Positions 33,376 to 43,970 of a DNA stretch of 64,000 nucleotides are shown here, piece by piece. The translations under genes and the position numbers were made by a program. The stretch covers positions 1 to 64,000 of the forward strand of contig CALSCR010002267.1 in the NCBI GenBank assembly GCA_943704495.1, in the 5' to 3' direction. This DNA comes from Pigoraptor chileana. Its lineage: Eukaryota > Opisthokonta > Filasterea. The notes beneath the pieces are model-generated. The model was not told where the DNA came from. It did not search any database and saw only the letters and a list, made by a program, of their open reading frames with translations. Within the stretch, counting starts at the first letter, position 1. The number at the start of each line of letters is the position of its first letter.

Positions 33376-35149
33376 ATGGAGGACGAGGGCTCGTTTTCCG
33401 ACGACCGGTCTTGTGGACGGAATGGGTGAGTGTATTTCGTGACGGCGAGTTATAAGGGGATCCTCTGCTTGAAATGTCCAGACTTGTTTCTTGTGTTCTT
33501 CCTGTAATTATACGCTTTCACTCAAGTAAGCGCAACCTTGAGCTCAGTTGGGTCCGCAATTAAGCAACAGCCTCTCGTGGGTGGTAGATACCCGTTTGTT
33601 CGGGCCGCTTTTCCGTCAAGACGAGCGTGCTTTTCGTGTGTTATTATTGTGCAGTCAAGTCTTTTACAGGCTTCGCACAGCTTTTAATCGTACCTTCTGC
33701 ACTTCTTGCTTGCACAATGTCAATGCCATCTGCAGAGATGACACTAAGCGGGCAAACCACAATGCACTCGAACGAAAGCGGCGCGTCTTTCAGAAGGAGC
33801 GTCTTCAAGAACTCCGCGTGTGCGTTCCGACGATTCGGACGGACAAGCCGTCGACGGTTGAGATTCTGCAAAAGTCCACGGAGTACATCGAGTACATGAA
33901 GAAGCGTCACTCACAGCAGGTGAAAAACACACCGTAGCTTGTGTTTGTGTCGCTGTTTACCGTCTTCGTCTCCTGCCCCGCGCAGTTTGTTAATCGGTGC
34001 TTGTTGCATTTGTTTTCCTTTTTGCGACGAGACAACAGGAAAACGAAATTTCCCAGTTGCGGCGGCAAAATATGGAGCTTACTCAGCGATTGATTTCAAG
34101 TGGTGCCGTGAAACCCCAAGAAGTTGAGAAGGTTGGTTGTTTTGTGGCGATCAAAAGTGCGCAATTGGACACGTGCAGTGCTTCAAGCGATATTGGCGTG
34201 TCTGTTGGTTCTTGTTGGTTCTTATCTCTGCCATAGCGCGGAGTAGTTTGGTGAGGCAACAAACCCGACGTCAATGCACTCACGTCGACATCGATACGTA
34301 TCCCATCGAGTGCGTCATGTACGAAAATTATTCCAGCTGCGTGTCCCTGCATGTATGAATTGGGTTGCCAATTGGGCGATGCTGTGTGCTAATGTGCTAG
34401 TGTGCAAGCGTGTGAGTGAGTGTGTGTGTGTGCGTGTCTGTGCGTGGGGGTGGTTGGGGTGTGATGGCTGGGGGTACGGGCAGAATTTAATCTGGTGACT
34501 GATTTATATACCCCTACGTGCGACAATTCTGCAGCTCACCAAGAGCATCGAGGAGCACGCCGCGTACCTCGCCTCTATTTCCGGTCGCGCATCGTCCAGC
34601 TCGTCTGCCGCCGAAATCCGTCCCCGCCGGCCCAACTCTGAGAGCCACGTGACCATTGCGCATGGCGGGATGAATGGGGTGCCAATCTTCCCGCGACCGG
34701 GCAGCGCGCAGCAGCGGTCGGTGAGCGTGAGCGGCACGGGCCCAGGGATGGTGATCGGAAACGGATCGCAGAGCATGTCAGACTCGCGGAGCATGTCGCT
34801 ATCGATGGATATTGCAGAAGAAGTGACGCTGTTTACCGATTTCTGCGACACTGTGCGCCGCAATTCCATGTCTGTGGACGGTGCTCATTCGTTCTTGGCC
34901 CAACCCATGAGTGGCGTGCGACACGAGGACGGCGGTTCAGACGTAGACATTGACGATGACATCGATGTGGATGGTGCCTCGGAGGATGCGAAGCCGACGG
35001 CCTTGTGCCGGTGTGGGAAGCCGTGGGGTGGCCGCTACATGGTCATGTGCGAAAAGTGCAAGACATGGTACCATGGCGACTGCGTGGGGGTGAAGCCCCG
35101 GAGAGGAGCCTCTTCTTTCCGCTGCGACGGTTGTTGCAAGGCTGTGTGA
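33376..35149 (+). CDS. MAX-like bHLH-leucine zipper protein with C-terminal PHD finger
   Basis: Four exons in phase: 33376-33425, 33736-33919, 34039-34131, 34535-35149 (313 residues). After an acidic start (MEDEGSFSDD, as in MAX) the bHLH at about 18-77 has the DNA-contact signature ANHNALERKRR (His, Glu and Arg positions for CACGTG E-boxes) and helix 2 EILQKSTEYIEYMKK. A short zipper follows (ENEISQLRRQNMELTQRL). Exon 4 adds a Ser-rich and acidic linker and then a PHD finger at about 266-310: CRCGKPWGGRYMVMCEKCK, TWYHGDC, FRCDGC, with all C4-H-C3 ligands present. PHD fingers read histone H3 tails. MAX and MYC relatives do not normally carry a PHD finger, so this looks like a lineage-specific fusion. 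The exon joins are clean, including the one that fuses the two parts. Confidence 0.9.
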
Positions 35150-35688
35150 GCTGCGTATTGTGCGCTTTTGCTGTCTACTTTGGATTCGCACCACTTGCCG
35201 CTTCTATTTTGCTGCGTGTCGTTTTTGGGGTTGTTTTTAAAAAAACAAACTGTCGCAATCTTTTCTCGCGTGCGTGCTTGTACAGTGCGTTTGTGTTCTC
35301 GCATTTTTCCTCCGTTTGATTTTTTCCTCTCTCCCAGTGGTCGTTGATACGCTTTTTGTCACGGCCATTTAGTAAAGTTTACCTGTATAGTTACTGTTTG
35401 TGGTGACATTTGTTTATCTGTGCCAAAATGAACACAGTAGTTGGCAGCTCGGGAGTAACAAGGGTTTCAGACCGTGCACTTTAAATTGACGGACTCCCTG
35501 AAAAATGGCATCGAAATCAACTGGTCTGAGGTTAAAAGCTCGAGCCTATATTGGACGACACCATGGTTGGAATCGTCACCACTGCCACACACTCAGTGAG
35601 ACGAGCACACATTGCACATCCTCCTCATTTATAGCAGGCAAGTGAACTGAAGAAACATCAAACCAAAAGCAATTCTTTGCGGCAGGTA
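35150..35688. other. Intergenic
   Basis: A 539 bp stretch between two plus-strand genes; 3' flank of the bHLH-PHD gene and upstream of the LicD gene. No gene or RNA recognised. Confidence 0.5.
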
Positions 35689-36624
35689 ATGGCGTTTCGA
35701 TTCCGTAGGATGACTGTGTTTGTGCGTATTACCGCCTTTGTGCGACGAAACGCATATATTCTCCTTGCGGCGATTGCGGCCGGCTTCGTCGTTGCACTCA
35801 TTGCGCTCCCTAGGTACCAGGAACCATGCAACCGCCCCATCGTAGAGAATGATCGCATCATTGAGTGGATTGAAAAGTTGCGCAAGTCAGAGCCGGATCT
35901 CGCTTCCCGATTTTGTGGAGAGGTGATTCGGTATCCACTCAGTGGACCCGTGTGGCCTCATGCACACACAGATCAGATTCTCGCATCGATAAGCGACACG
36001 CTCGAGTTTGTGCGCAAAAATAAGCTGTCGATGTGGCCATCCGGAGGCGTATATATCGGAGCAGTGCGTCACGGCGGGTATTGGGATGATGACGACATAG
36101 ATCTCGACATTTATGTGGACACTGCCAGCGCTGACGAGGTTGTCAAGCAGGGACAGGCGCTCATTGATTTTCTCGGCACTCGAGCAACGGCGTGCCATTT
36201 CCACCAGTGCGATCACTGCGCGGTTCACTGGAGCATTATCAAATGTGAAAAGAAGTTTGTCAGCGCCGAGGGAAAGGATTCCGAGATTTTGATGGACATC
36301 AACCTCTACATGCGCGGAGACGACGCCGATACCATTTGGGGACCTTACGCTGGGACGTACAAGCGCAGCGTCATCTTTCCACTTCGCCCATGCCGCATGC
36401 ACCATCTCACGATGGAATGCCCTCACGATGTCAAGGGCTACATGGGCGTATTCAACGAGGCCGAGTATGAAGATGGCGGGCTGCTGAGAACCGACTACAT
36501 GTACTCGTGGAAGTACCCCCGCATCGACGAGCAGATTGCGCATAACGTCCGCCTTCTCCACGCGTGCGGATACTCTTCGCTCATGCAGTATTTGGATCCC
36601 GCCAAGGCCGAACGCGAATTGTGA
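35689..36624 (+). CDS. LicD-family type II membrane phosphotransferase
   Basis: Intronless, 311 residues, starting at the ATG 35689. A basic N-terminus is followed by one membrane helix (about 22-40, AYILLAAIAAGFVVALIAL), giving type II Golgi topology. The LicD/FKTN nucleotidyltransferase-like motif is strong: GGVYIGAVRHGGYWDDDDID (about 119-138) then LDIYV. In this superfamily (LicD, fukutin, FKRP) the GA.RH.G...DDD.D signature coordinates Mg and transfers phosphocholine, phosphoribitol or similar groups. The rest has a Cys/His-containing stretch (CHFHQCDHC) and a YSWKYPR segment near the C-terminus. It is not FKRP or an obvious fukutin; the transferred group and acceptor are unknown. Possibly it acts in the same glycan pathway as FKRP, which is inference only. 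Confidence 0.85.
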   Translation: MAFRFRRMTVFVRITAFVRRNAYILLAAIAAGFVVALIALPRYQEPCNRPIVENDRIIEWIEKLRKSEPDLASRFCGEVIRYPLSGPVWPHAHTDQILASISDTLEFVRKNKLSMWPSGGVYIGAVRHGGYWDDDDIDLDIYVDTASADEVVKQGQALIDFLGTRATACHFHQCDHCAVHWSIIKCEKKFVSAEGKDSEILMDINLYMRGDDADTIWGPYAGTYKRSVIFPLRPCRMHHLTMECPHDVKGYMGVFNEAEYEDGGLLRTDYMYSWKYPRIDEQIAHNVRLLHACGYSSLMQYLDPAKAEREL

Positions 36625-37061
36625 TGGTGATGCTTTCTTATATTTTCTCTCTCTTGCTGAAGCGTCCAATACTACCCCGCGCCCGCGTGCGTTTTGTCAT
36701 TGTTTCGTTTCTTCTCCTCACCCCTCCCACCGCATCCGCATGTTGAATATCCACAGACACTGCTTGCGCCGTTCTATTGGTGAAATAGACGTCACTGTGT
36801 CCACCCCCTGGCATATCAAACCAGTGGTTCGCGAGGAGACTCTGGCGTAACACCACCCTCTCCAAAGAGATGTTGCACATGAGAATATTGAGGTGAAGGC
36901 GTTGTCACCAAACAAAAGTTCAATAGTAATGCAACTCAATGGTGTTGCTCGTCAAAACATTGCAACGCAGGCATACGCAAACGAGTAGCAGAGACACGAA
37001 GGGGGAATAAAAGCGGAGACATACCAACAGCACATTCAATGGGAGTGCGTTTCTACTTCTT
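36625..37061. other. Intergenic, convergent 3' ends
   Basis: A 437 bp stretch between the LicD gene and FAM177. Pyrimidine-rich near the LicD stop. Nothing else recognised. Confidence 0.5.
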
Positions 37062-37629
37062 TCATGCGTGGAGATCGGAAGATTCAGCCGTCGATGACGT
37101 GTAGTGAGGACCTGCGCCCTCTGCCGCCGCATATTTTGCGTCTTCTTTCGCCTGTTTCTTGCGGAGCGCTCTTTCTTGCTCCTCGCGTTCTCTTTCCACT
37201 TCCCTCAGAATGTAAGCGTACTTTGGCGATGTTATGCCGAAAAAATCAGCGAGCTTTTCGCCAGCAAAGTCAAGACCTGCAAGCACCTTCACTGCACCAA
37301 ACTGCAGATATCCCCAGAATCCCTCTGGCGGTGGAGGAGGCTGCTCCGGAGCACAACATGTGCGCTGTCGCTCTTCCTCGTCGTCTTCGTCGTCATCGAT
37401 GGACGAACCAGAATCGGATTCCTCGTGCACATAATGGCTATAGAAGTGCAAAGGTTCGGTATGATGCGAGAGCGTGACAGAGTTGAGTATAAGCAACGAT
37501 GGCGCCAATGGGCGGATAACAAGATGGTCGAACTTACATTTTCTTTTGTGGCTGAGTGCTCGGGTTCAGGTTGTGCAAGGTGATTTCGCTTGGATCCACC
37601 GAAGAACACCTCTCATCGACTTCCACCAT
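37062..37629 (-). CDS. FAM177: FAM177 family protein
   Basis: Two exons, 37538-37629 and 37062-37437, joined in phase 2 (155 residues). The FAM177 core is recognisable: a short N-terminal strand (KKIHYVHEES), an acidic run (DDDEDDEEE), then WGYLQFGAVKVLAGLDFAG, EKLADFFGITSPKYAYILRE and a charged helix. FAM177 proteins are small, conserved across eukaryotes and, in animals, linked to the Golgi; the biochemical role is poorly known. It is divergent from HAAO, with starts 461 bp apart. Confidence 0.88.
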
Positions 37630-38090
37630 CTTCTCGAATCGCGAATCGCTTCAGCAGAAACGCAAACAGTTCAACTGTTGCGGCGCACTATATACTATAT
37701 ATCGGTCAGAGTGTGTAGTGCCGATGGTGTGAAAGCCGGTGCAATCGTCGCCCGCTTCTCAGTGCGGTCCGACCGCAACCTGGTGACGTCCTGCATACGT
37801 TACGTTGTAGCCGTCGCAACGATCTCAGACGGAAATTTCTTTTTGGCGCAGTAATTGAGCAATCTTCTATTAAAATGCGCCGAGGGAGTTCGGCGGACCT
37901 TTATCAGGTCTGGACGCCCTCCCTGACGTCACGTCTCACACACACACCGATGATGTTGTGTGAAGTGGTGGATGCATCCAGTTCACCCACACAAGCACTT
38001 GTGTTTGTTGGCAGCTGAAGTTGAGAAAAATTTATTGCTATTGTTAGCTTTAATGTCAAAGCGATACTCTGACAGAAGCATTTAATAAGT
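37630..38090. promoter_or_regulatory. Shared upstream region of FAM177 and HAAO
   Basis: A 461 bp stretch between divergent starts. TTTTTGGCGC (E2F-like) at about 37841-37850 lies just before TATTAAAATGC...GAGTTCGG at 37868-37897, the same element seen in the UBE2E/Sel1-repeat interval. Confidence 0.45.
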
Positions 38091-40351
38091 ATGGCGCATG
38101 AACAGAAAGAGAATGCTCGCCGCTCACATCCAGACCCGCTGCATTTGTGGAAATGGATAGAGAGCGTCAAGGCCGATTTGAAGCCTCCTGTCGGCAACAA
38201 AATGCTTTATGGAAAAGACTGCGAGGTAAATTCCAGCAGAGGAGTTCGTTATATCAATACATGTGCGATTAGTGTGCAGTTGCTGACAGCATCTCTTTCA
38301 CTCACAGTTCAAGATTATGATTGTGGGCGGGCCGAACACGCGCACAGACTACCACGTTCAGAACGGAGAGGTGGGGAAGGGTCATCAAGTTGCGCAATGA
38401 AGATGATTTGTGTATGAGCACAACAATATTACAAGGGAGTCCTATGGCTGTTGTAATGATGTGCTTTGTTGATAAAAAGTATGTACGTTTGGGACACACT
38501 TGGCAGGAGTTTTTCTGGCAGCTGCAAGGCAACATGGTGCTGCGGATAAACGACGGCGGCATGTTCAAAGATATTGCCATCAACGAGGGCGAATGCTTTA
38601 TGCTTCCCCCGAATATACCTCACTCCCCTCAACGGACCGCCGATTCGATCGGTGAGGGCTGCAACTTGATGCTGTTTGCTAGAATCTGATGCATTGCATG
38701 CGCATATACTGAAGTGAATGTTCCTGATGGCGCTCGTCCACTTCCTCATGCCCCTGCATTTTGTGATCAGGGCTTGTAATTGAGCGAGAGCGCCTTCCAC
38801 ATGAGATTGACCACCTGCGCTGGTACTGTCCAAATTGCCGTCGAATCCTGTACCAGGAGTCGTTCCACTGCATCGACCTTGGTGAGCAACAGAAACGTTT
38901 TTCAAAGCATTGCCTCATGAACACGCAGGCTTTGATATTGATGCCATATGCTCTGCAACTGACAATTCGAAAACAATGTCATCTATAGGATCCGAACTTG
39001 TCCCTGTGATCAACCGGTACTATGACAACGAGCCATTGCGCATGTGCAAGAATTGCGGCCATGTTGATGAGAGGAACAGCCACATTCAGAACGGCGCCAA
39101 GCAAGGTGAGGCCTAATACTGCCTTCAGCTGCAGCACCGTGTGGCAAACTATGTACGATGTGCATGTATAGATGTGTAGGCTTCGGATCGACTCGTCAGT
39201 GATGATTTTCCAAATATGTTTTGACAGATGCCGATCCGACTGTGCCGCGGGTCAACTGGGAAACGCATCCATTGCCCTTCTCTCTCAATGAGTGGATAGA
39301 CAAGAACAAGGGGGATCTGAAGCCTCCTGTTGGCAACAAAATGGTGTTTGGGAAGCATTGCGAGGTGTGTATGTGTATATGTGTATATGTATATGCGTGT
39401 ATGAGCATGTGCCTGTGCTTGCATATCAGGTGGTCCTCACAATTGAGTACCCGAAGTATACAGAAACTGTATGAATGCGGTGGCGTCATTTTCTTGTATT
39501 ATTGTTAAATTTGACTAGTGGTCTCATCTTCTTTATGCAGTTCAAAGTTATGATTGTCGGGGGGCCGAATACGCGCACCGACTATCACGAGGAGGTTGGA
39601 GAGGTAATGTGTCATTGCTAGAAATGTTGCATATATGACTTCTGTTCTCGCAACCTGCTGATGGCACTGGACCTTTTTGGCGGCGCAGGAGTGGTTTTAT
39701 ATGATCAAGGGAGACATGACGCTGAAGGTAAGGTGTTGAATATTGTTGTCAACGGATATTATGTACCTTTTTTGTTGTTGCGGATGTCTAATCTCTTTCA
39801 GCAACATTTTGGTGTGACTGGTTATACGGCCCGGATCGCAGATTAAGGAGGGAGGCAAGTCGAAGGACGTGCACATCCGAGAGGGCGAAAGCTATCTTCT
39901 CCCCGGGAATGTTCCTCACTCTCCTCAGAGGTTTCCTGACACAATAGGTAACCACCCTACTGTTTGTGGACTTGTGCGTTAGGCGTCGTGATGGCTCTGC
40001 TGACAACAAACATATTTTCCACATACAGGCCTCGTCGTTGAAAGAGAACGCCGCCCTCACGAGGTCGACTTCCTTCGCTGGTACTGCCGGTCATGTGGAG
40101 AAGCGACTGTATTCGAGGACTCATTCCACTGCACAGATCTAGGTGACTGTTGTTCATTGCCGTCGGTGCACCGTAGCCCTGGGTAGAAATCTGTGCCTTT
40201 ACTGGGCAGGCAGAAATCACACCTGACCGCCACTTTTGGTGTTGTTTCTCCAACAGGCGCACAACTCAAGCCAGTCATTGAAAAGTATTACGGGGATGAG
40301 TCCTTGCGCAGGTGCCCAAAGTGCGGGATCACCGATCAACCACCGCATTGA
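38091..40351 (+). CDS. HAAO: Tandem-fused 3-hydroxyanthranilate 3,4-dioxygenase (two catalytic units)
   Basis: HAAO opens 3-hydroxyanthranilate in the kynurenine route to quinolinate and NAD. Eleven exons: 38091-38225, 38308-38370, 38507-38651, 38771-38881, 38989-39105, 39228-39364, 39541-39603, 39689-39727, 39842-39947, 40029-40142, 40257-40351 (374 residues). Exons 1-5 and 6-11 each encode a whole cupin unit. Unit 1 has R57, H61, E67, H105 and R109; unit 2 has H252, E258, H296 and R300. The spacing equals that of the known iron and substrate ligands (NTRTDYH, then PHSPQR). Each unit also ends in the rubredoxin-like CxxC pair (WYCPNC/MCKNC; WYCRSC/RCPKC) found in bacterial and fungal enzymes. 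Exon 5 ends at a strong GTGAGG donor in phase with exon 6, and unit 2 has no in-frame start of its own, so one fused protein is the best reading. Confidence 0.92.
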
Positions 40352-40959
40352 TGAGCCGGCGCCAGTAGTAACACAGGGCTTAGCATAGTGAAATAAACCA
40401 AGCGAGATCTCGCGTTTATTTTTTGGGAATGTTTTCCGTTTCACAATTTTGAGCTTTCTTTTTACTGCTTGAACCCGCAGTCTGTCACAACCCACTACTG
40501 CTGCACCCGTTACATCCTCCTCTCCATCCATCCATCCATCCATCCACCGGCATCTGCATCCATTGCACATCCTCCCTGCACATCCTCCATCCATCCGCAC
40601 ATCGCTATTTCGTTGTTCATTCTTTGTGTGTGTTTGTGGGTCTGCATCTGTGGATGATTCGTCACCTTCCTATTTTTGTTTCGTTGCCAGTGCGAGTGAC
40701 GTACTTTGACATTATCGGTTATCTTTGTCTACAAGACATCATATTCACATTACATATATTGCTTCGATCATTTTTTTTGCTGGATTATTCTTTGGTTATA
40801 TCTCGCGTTACCGAGTTTCGCCTCGACACACACATTCATCTTACTTTGGACGAACCTGGAGCCATACTTTAGTGAGGCTTCGGAATTCTCCCGGATTTGA
40901 GTACTCATAGTAATTTTGGCTGTGAAAAGAGCCTTTGCGGTTGCAACGGCACTAGAAAA
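40352..40959. other. Intergenic, contains an (ATCC)n tract
   Basis: A 608 bp stretch between HAAO and the DDX6 homologue. A tetranucleotide run (CCAT/ATCC) lies at about 40524-40545, with scattered partial copies to 40605. No gene recognised. Confidence 0.6.
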
Positions 40960-42909
40960 ATGGCCGCACCAGCACCAGCAGGCGAGCAGCAGGGGTGAGC
41001 ATCTTTTGGGGAAATGAATTCAGGGCCAAATGGTCAGCTGGTTGGCTGAGTGGATGACCTCCTTTTATTACGCGTTACTAAACAATGCGTTGTTTCGGGC
41101 AATCAGGTTTACAAATGAGGAGGGCTGGAAGGACAAGTTGCGGCTTCCCGCGAAGGATTCGCGGCCGAAGACAGAGGACGTAACAAACACAAAGGGAAAC
41201 GAATTTGAGGATTACTTTTTGAAGCGAGAGCTATTGATGGGCATTTTCGAGAAGGGCTACGAGAAGCCATCGCCCATCCAGGAGGAAAGCATTCCCATCT
41301 CACTCGCCGGACGCGACATTCTCGCCCGCGCAAAGAACGGCACTGGAAAGACCGCCGCATATCTCATCCCTGTGCTTGAAAAGACGGATACGACGAGGAA
41401 TGTTATTCAAGGTGGGTTGTCTTGTAGCACTACATAATTGTTTGTTATTTTTGTATTTCCATTTTTTAATCGCCCCATTCCCTCTCCCATACATTATTCA
41501 TTTCGACTTGCAATGATCAGCGCTGATTCTCGTGCCGACGCGCGAGCTTGCGCTTCAGACTTCTCAACTGTGCAAGGAGCTTGGCAAGCACATGAACGTG
41601 CGCGTGATGGTCACCACGGGAGGAACGAGCCTCAAGGATGACATTATGCGCCTGCAGGAAACCGGTGGGTATCCTGCAAGATCACTGAATGGAGTGGCTT
41701 CCCGCAGAATATGTCGTTGACAGTCGCTAATGAAATTGCCTGCATGTCGTCTTTTTTGCTCGTCATAAACACAGTTCACATTGTCGTCGCCACACCTGGC
41801 CGTGTTGTCGATCTCGCTGGCAAGGGTGTCGCCAACCTCAAGCACTGCAACGTCATTGTGATGGACGAGGTGGGATGCTATCTACATTTCTCGCACGCTT
41901 TGGTGTGATTGGATCCTTTCTCAAAAGGGCACAATATGCTGCATATGGTGTGCGCATTCATCTCAATTTTTCCACTTTCCCCTTGTGATCATTCGTTGTT
42001 GCGACTCATGCAGGCCGACAAGCTTCTCTCGCCCGAGTTTAAGCCCATCGCCGAGCAGCTTTTGAGCTACCTTCCCCCGACACGCCAGCTGCTTCTCTAC
42101 TCTGCGACATTTCCCTTGTCCGTGAAGGACTTCAAGGACCGCCATCTGAATAAGCCGTACGAAATCAATCTCATGGAGGAGCTCACTCTCAAGGGTGTGA
42201 CGCAGTATTATGCCTTCGTCGAGGAGCGACAGAAGGTCCACTGTCTCAACACACTCTTCTCGAAGGTTTGTATCATTGTGTCTGGCATGCATTCCGCAAA
42301 TCTCTTGTAACCTACCTTCTAACTATTGTTCTCACTGTCGTACCCACAGCTTCAAATCAACCAGTCGATCATCTTCTGCAACTCAGTGCAGCGTGTCGAG
42401 CTTCTTGCCAAGAAGATCACGGAGCTCGGCTACTCGTGCTTTTATATTCACGCAAAGATGCAGCAGGCCGACCGCAACCGCGTCTTCCACGACTTCCGGC
42501 GAGGAGCTTGCCGGAACCTCGTCTGCTCAGGTAGGCGTTACGATCACTAATGCAGAGCGCCCATTGATTATAGACTGTTTGGCACAGTGTTTTTCGTTGT
42601 AATATTACTGGTTCGCGTTACTCACCGTTTTTTCGTTTTGTGTTGTGGGACACAGACCTTTTTACGAGGGGCATCGACATCCAGGCAGTGAACGTTGTCA
42701 TCAACTTTGACTTTCCCAAGAACGCCGAAACGTATCTCCACCGCATCGGTCGTTCTGGCCGCTACGGTCATCTCGGCCTTGCAATCAATCTGATCACGTA
42801 TGACGACCGGTTCAATCTGTTCAAGATTGAGCAGGAGCTTGGCACGGAGATCAAGGCCATCCCCCCCGTCATTGACAAAAGCCTCTACGTCGCGCCCGAC
42901 TCGCAGTAA
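40960..42909 (+). CDS. DDX6: DDX6/Dhh1 DEAD-box RNA helicase
   Basis: Cytoplasmic helicase of P-bodies that promotes decapping and translational repression. Seven exons with matched phases: 40960-40994, 41107-41411, 41521-41664, 41775-41869, 42014-42265, 42350-42530, 42656-42909 (421 residues). All motifs are present in order: the Q motif region (GYEKPSPIQ), motif [29 protein letters not shown] split by an intron (MDE|AD), [25 protein letters not shown] and HRIGRSGR. Sequence between motifs ([32 protein letters not shown] at the end) is specific to the DDX6 group. Exon 1 encodes a short Ala/Pro-rich N-terminus as in other compact family members. Confidence 0.97.
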
Positions 42910-43970
42910 TCTGCACTGCTATGTTGGAGGGTGATCCTTCGACTTCTGCAGGGGCATATTGCCTTGTATGGATTTTTGCGTTGTTGTCGTCTAACTCTTT
43001 CTTACCCGGAATTGTCTCTGATTGAGGCAGCTGTCTAGAGTTTTTTTGATTTTTGTGTGACCTTGAAAAAGCTGAATATCCTGTTTGGGCCTTGCGCTGC
43101 GTGCGTGCTGCGTGCGTGCGTTTCGCAAAATGCTCTGTACACTACCTCCTCTCACACCACACACACCACACTCTGTCTCACACTTACACCAACCACCGCC
43201 TTCACATATTGCGGCATGTTGCCGCTGGCAGTGTCCTGTAACTATAGCGTGTGAGATTGTTCTCTCGTGTTTTTTCCGTCTGTTTTGCCTCCGACTGTGT
43301 TTGTTTTCTGGCCTCCTTATTGTTTTGCTTTTTCGGTTCGAATCTCTCTTTCTCCTGGGCTTTCTGTCCCTATCTGCGGCATGTACCTTGCCCTTTCGGT
43401 GCCCGCCAGCCAGCCCACCAGCCCATGAAACTGGTCGGTTGTCTGTGCGTGGTGCGCTCGTCTGTTCTTTTTGGCCCGCACTGTTTGTATGGCGGTGAAT
43501 CGAGGAAGCACGTGTGGCGACAATGCGGCGAAAAAATGCTGCATGTTGCTTGTTCATAGCGTGACGACCCCGCATTTTCATTCTACCCCCATCGAATTTT
43601 GCGGTGTACGATTTTGTTCCCCATTCCGTGTTCCCATGGAGAGACGGTCCTCCCTCTCTTGTGCGGCGGATTGGGTGTTGTGAACCAATTAAAGCTTGCT
43701 GCGGGGCGTGTTTGCGAGTGGCAAGGGCACTGAACATCCAGTTCAGGGGCCTTGCCTGGCGCTTTCATTCCCCGCATGCGAAGTTTTGGAGGATGTCCTG
43801 CCTCTCGCTCATATTATTTTGTGGAGTCCATGGGCACATCGCCTTAGACACCGACTTGAACCCTTCATCTCTCGTATTATTTGGCCTGGCGACATTTGCG
43901 TAGGTTAAGTGCACATTTTTTTCTATCTTTTGTATGCAACGCTGACGCAACTGCAATGCTTTACACAACT
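42910..43970. other. Intergenic, convergent 3' ends
   Basis: A 1061 bp stretch between the stops of the DDX6 homologue and WASHC3. Pyrimidine-rich around 43250-43400. A B-box-like GGTTCGAATC at 43337 lacks a matching A-box and cloverleaf. No gene recognised. Confidence 0.5.

Noticed and set aside
39228-40351. Second HAAO unit as an independent gene
   Set aside because: No in-frame ATG precedes it, and a strong donor at 39105 splices in phase to the acceptor at 39228.
43337-43346. B-box-like GGTTCGAATC, possible tRNA
   Set aside because: No A-box at the right distance and no cloverleaf pairing. A similar antisense match near 56316 lies inside phosphodiesterase coding sequence.
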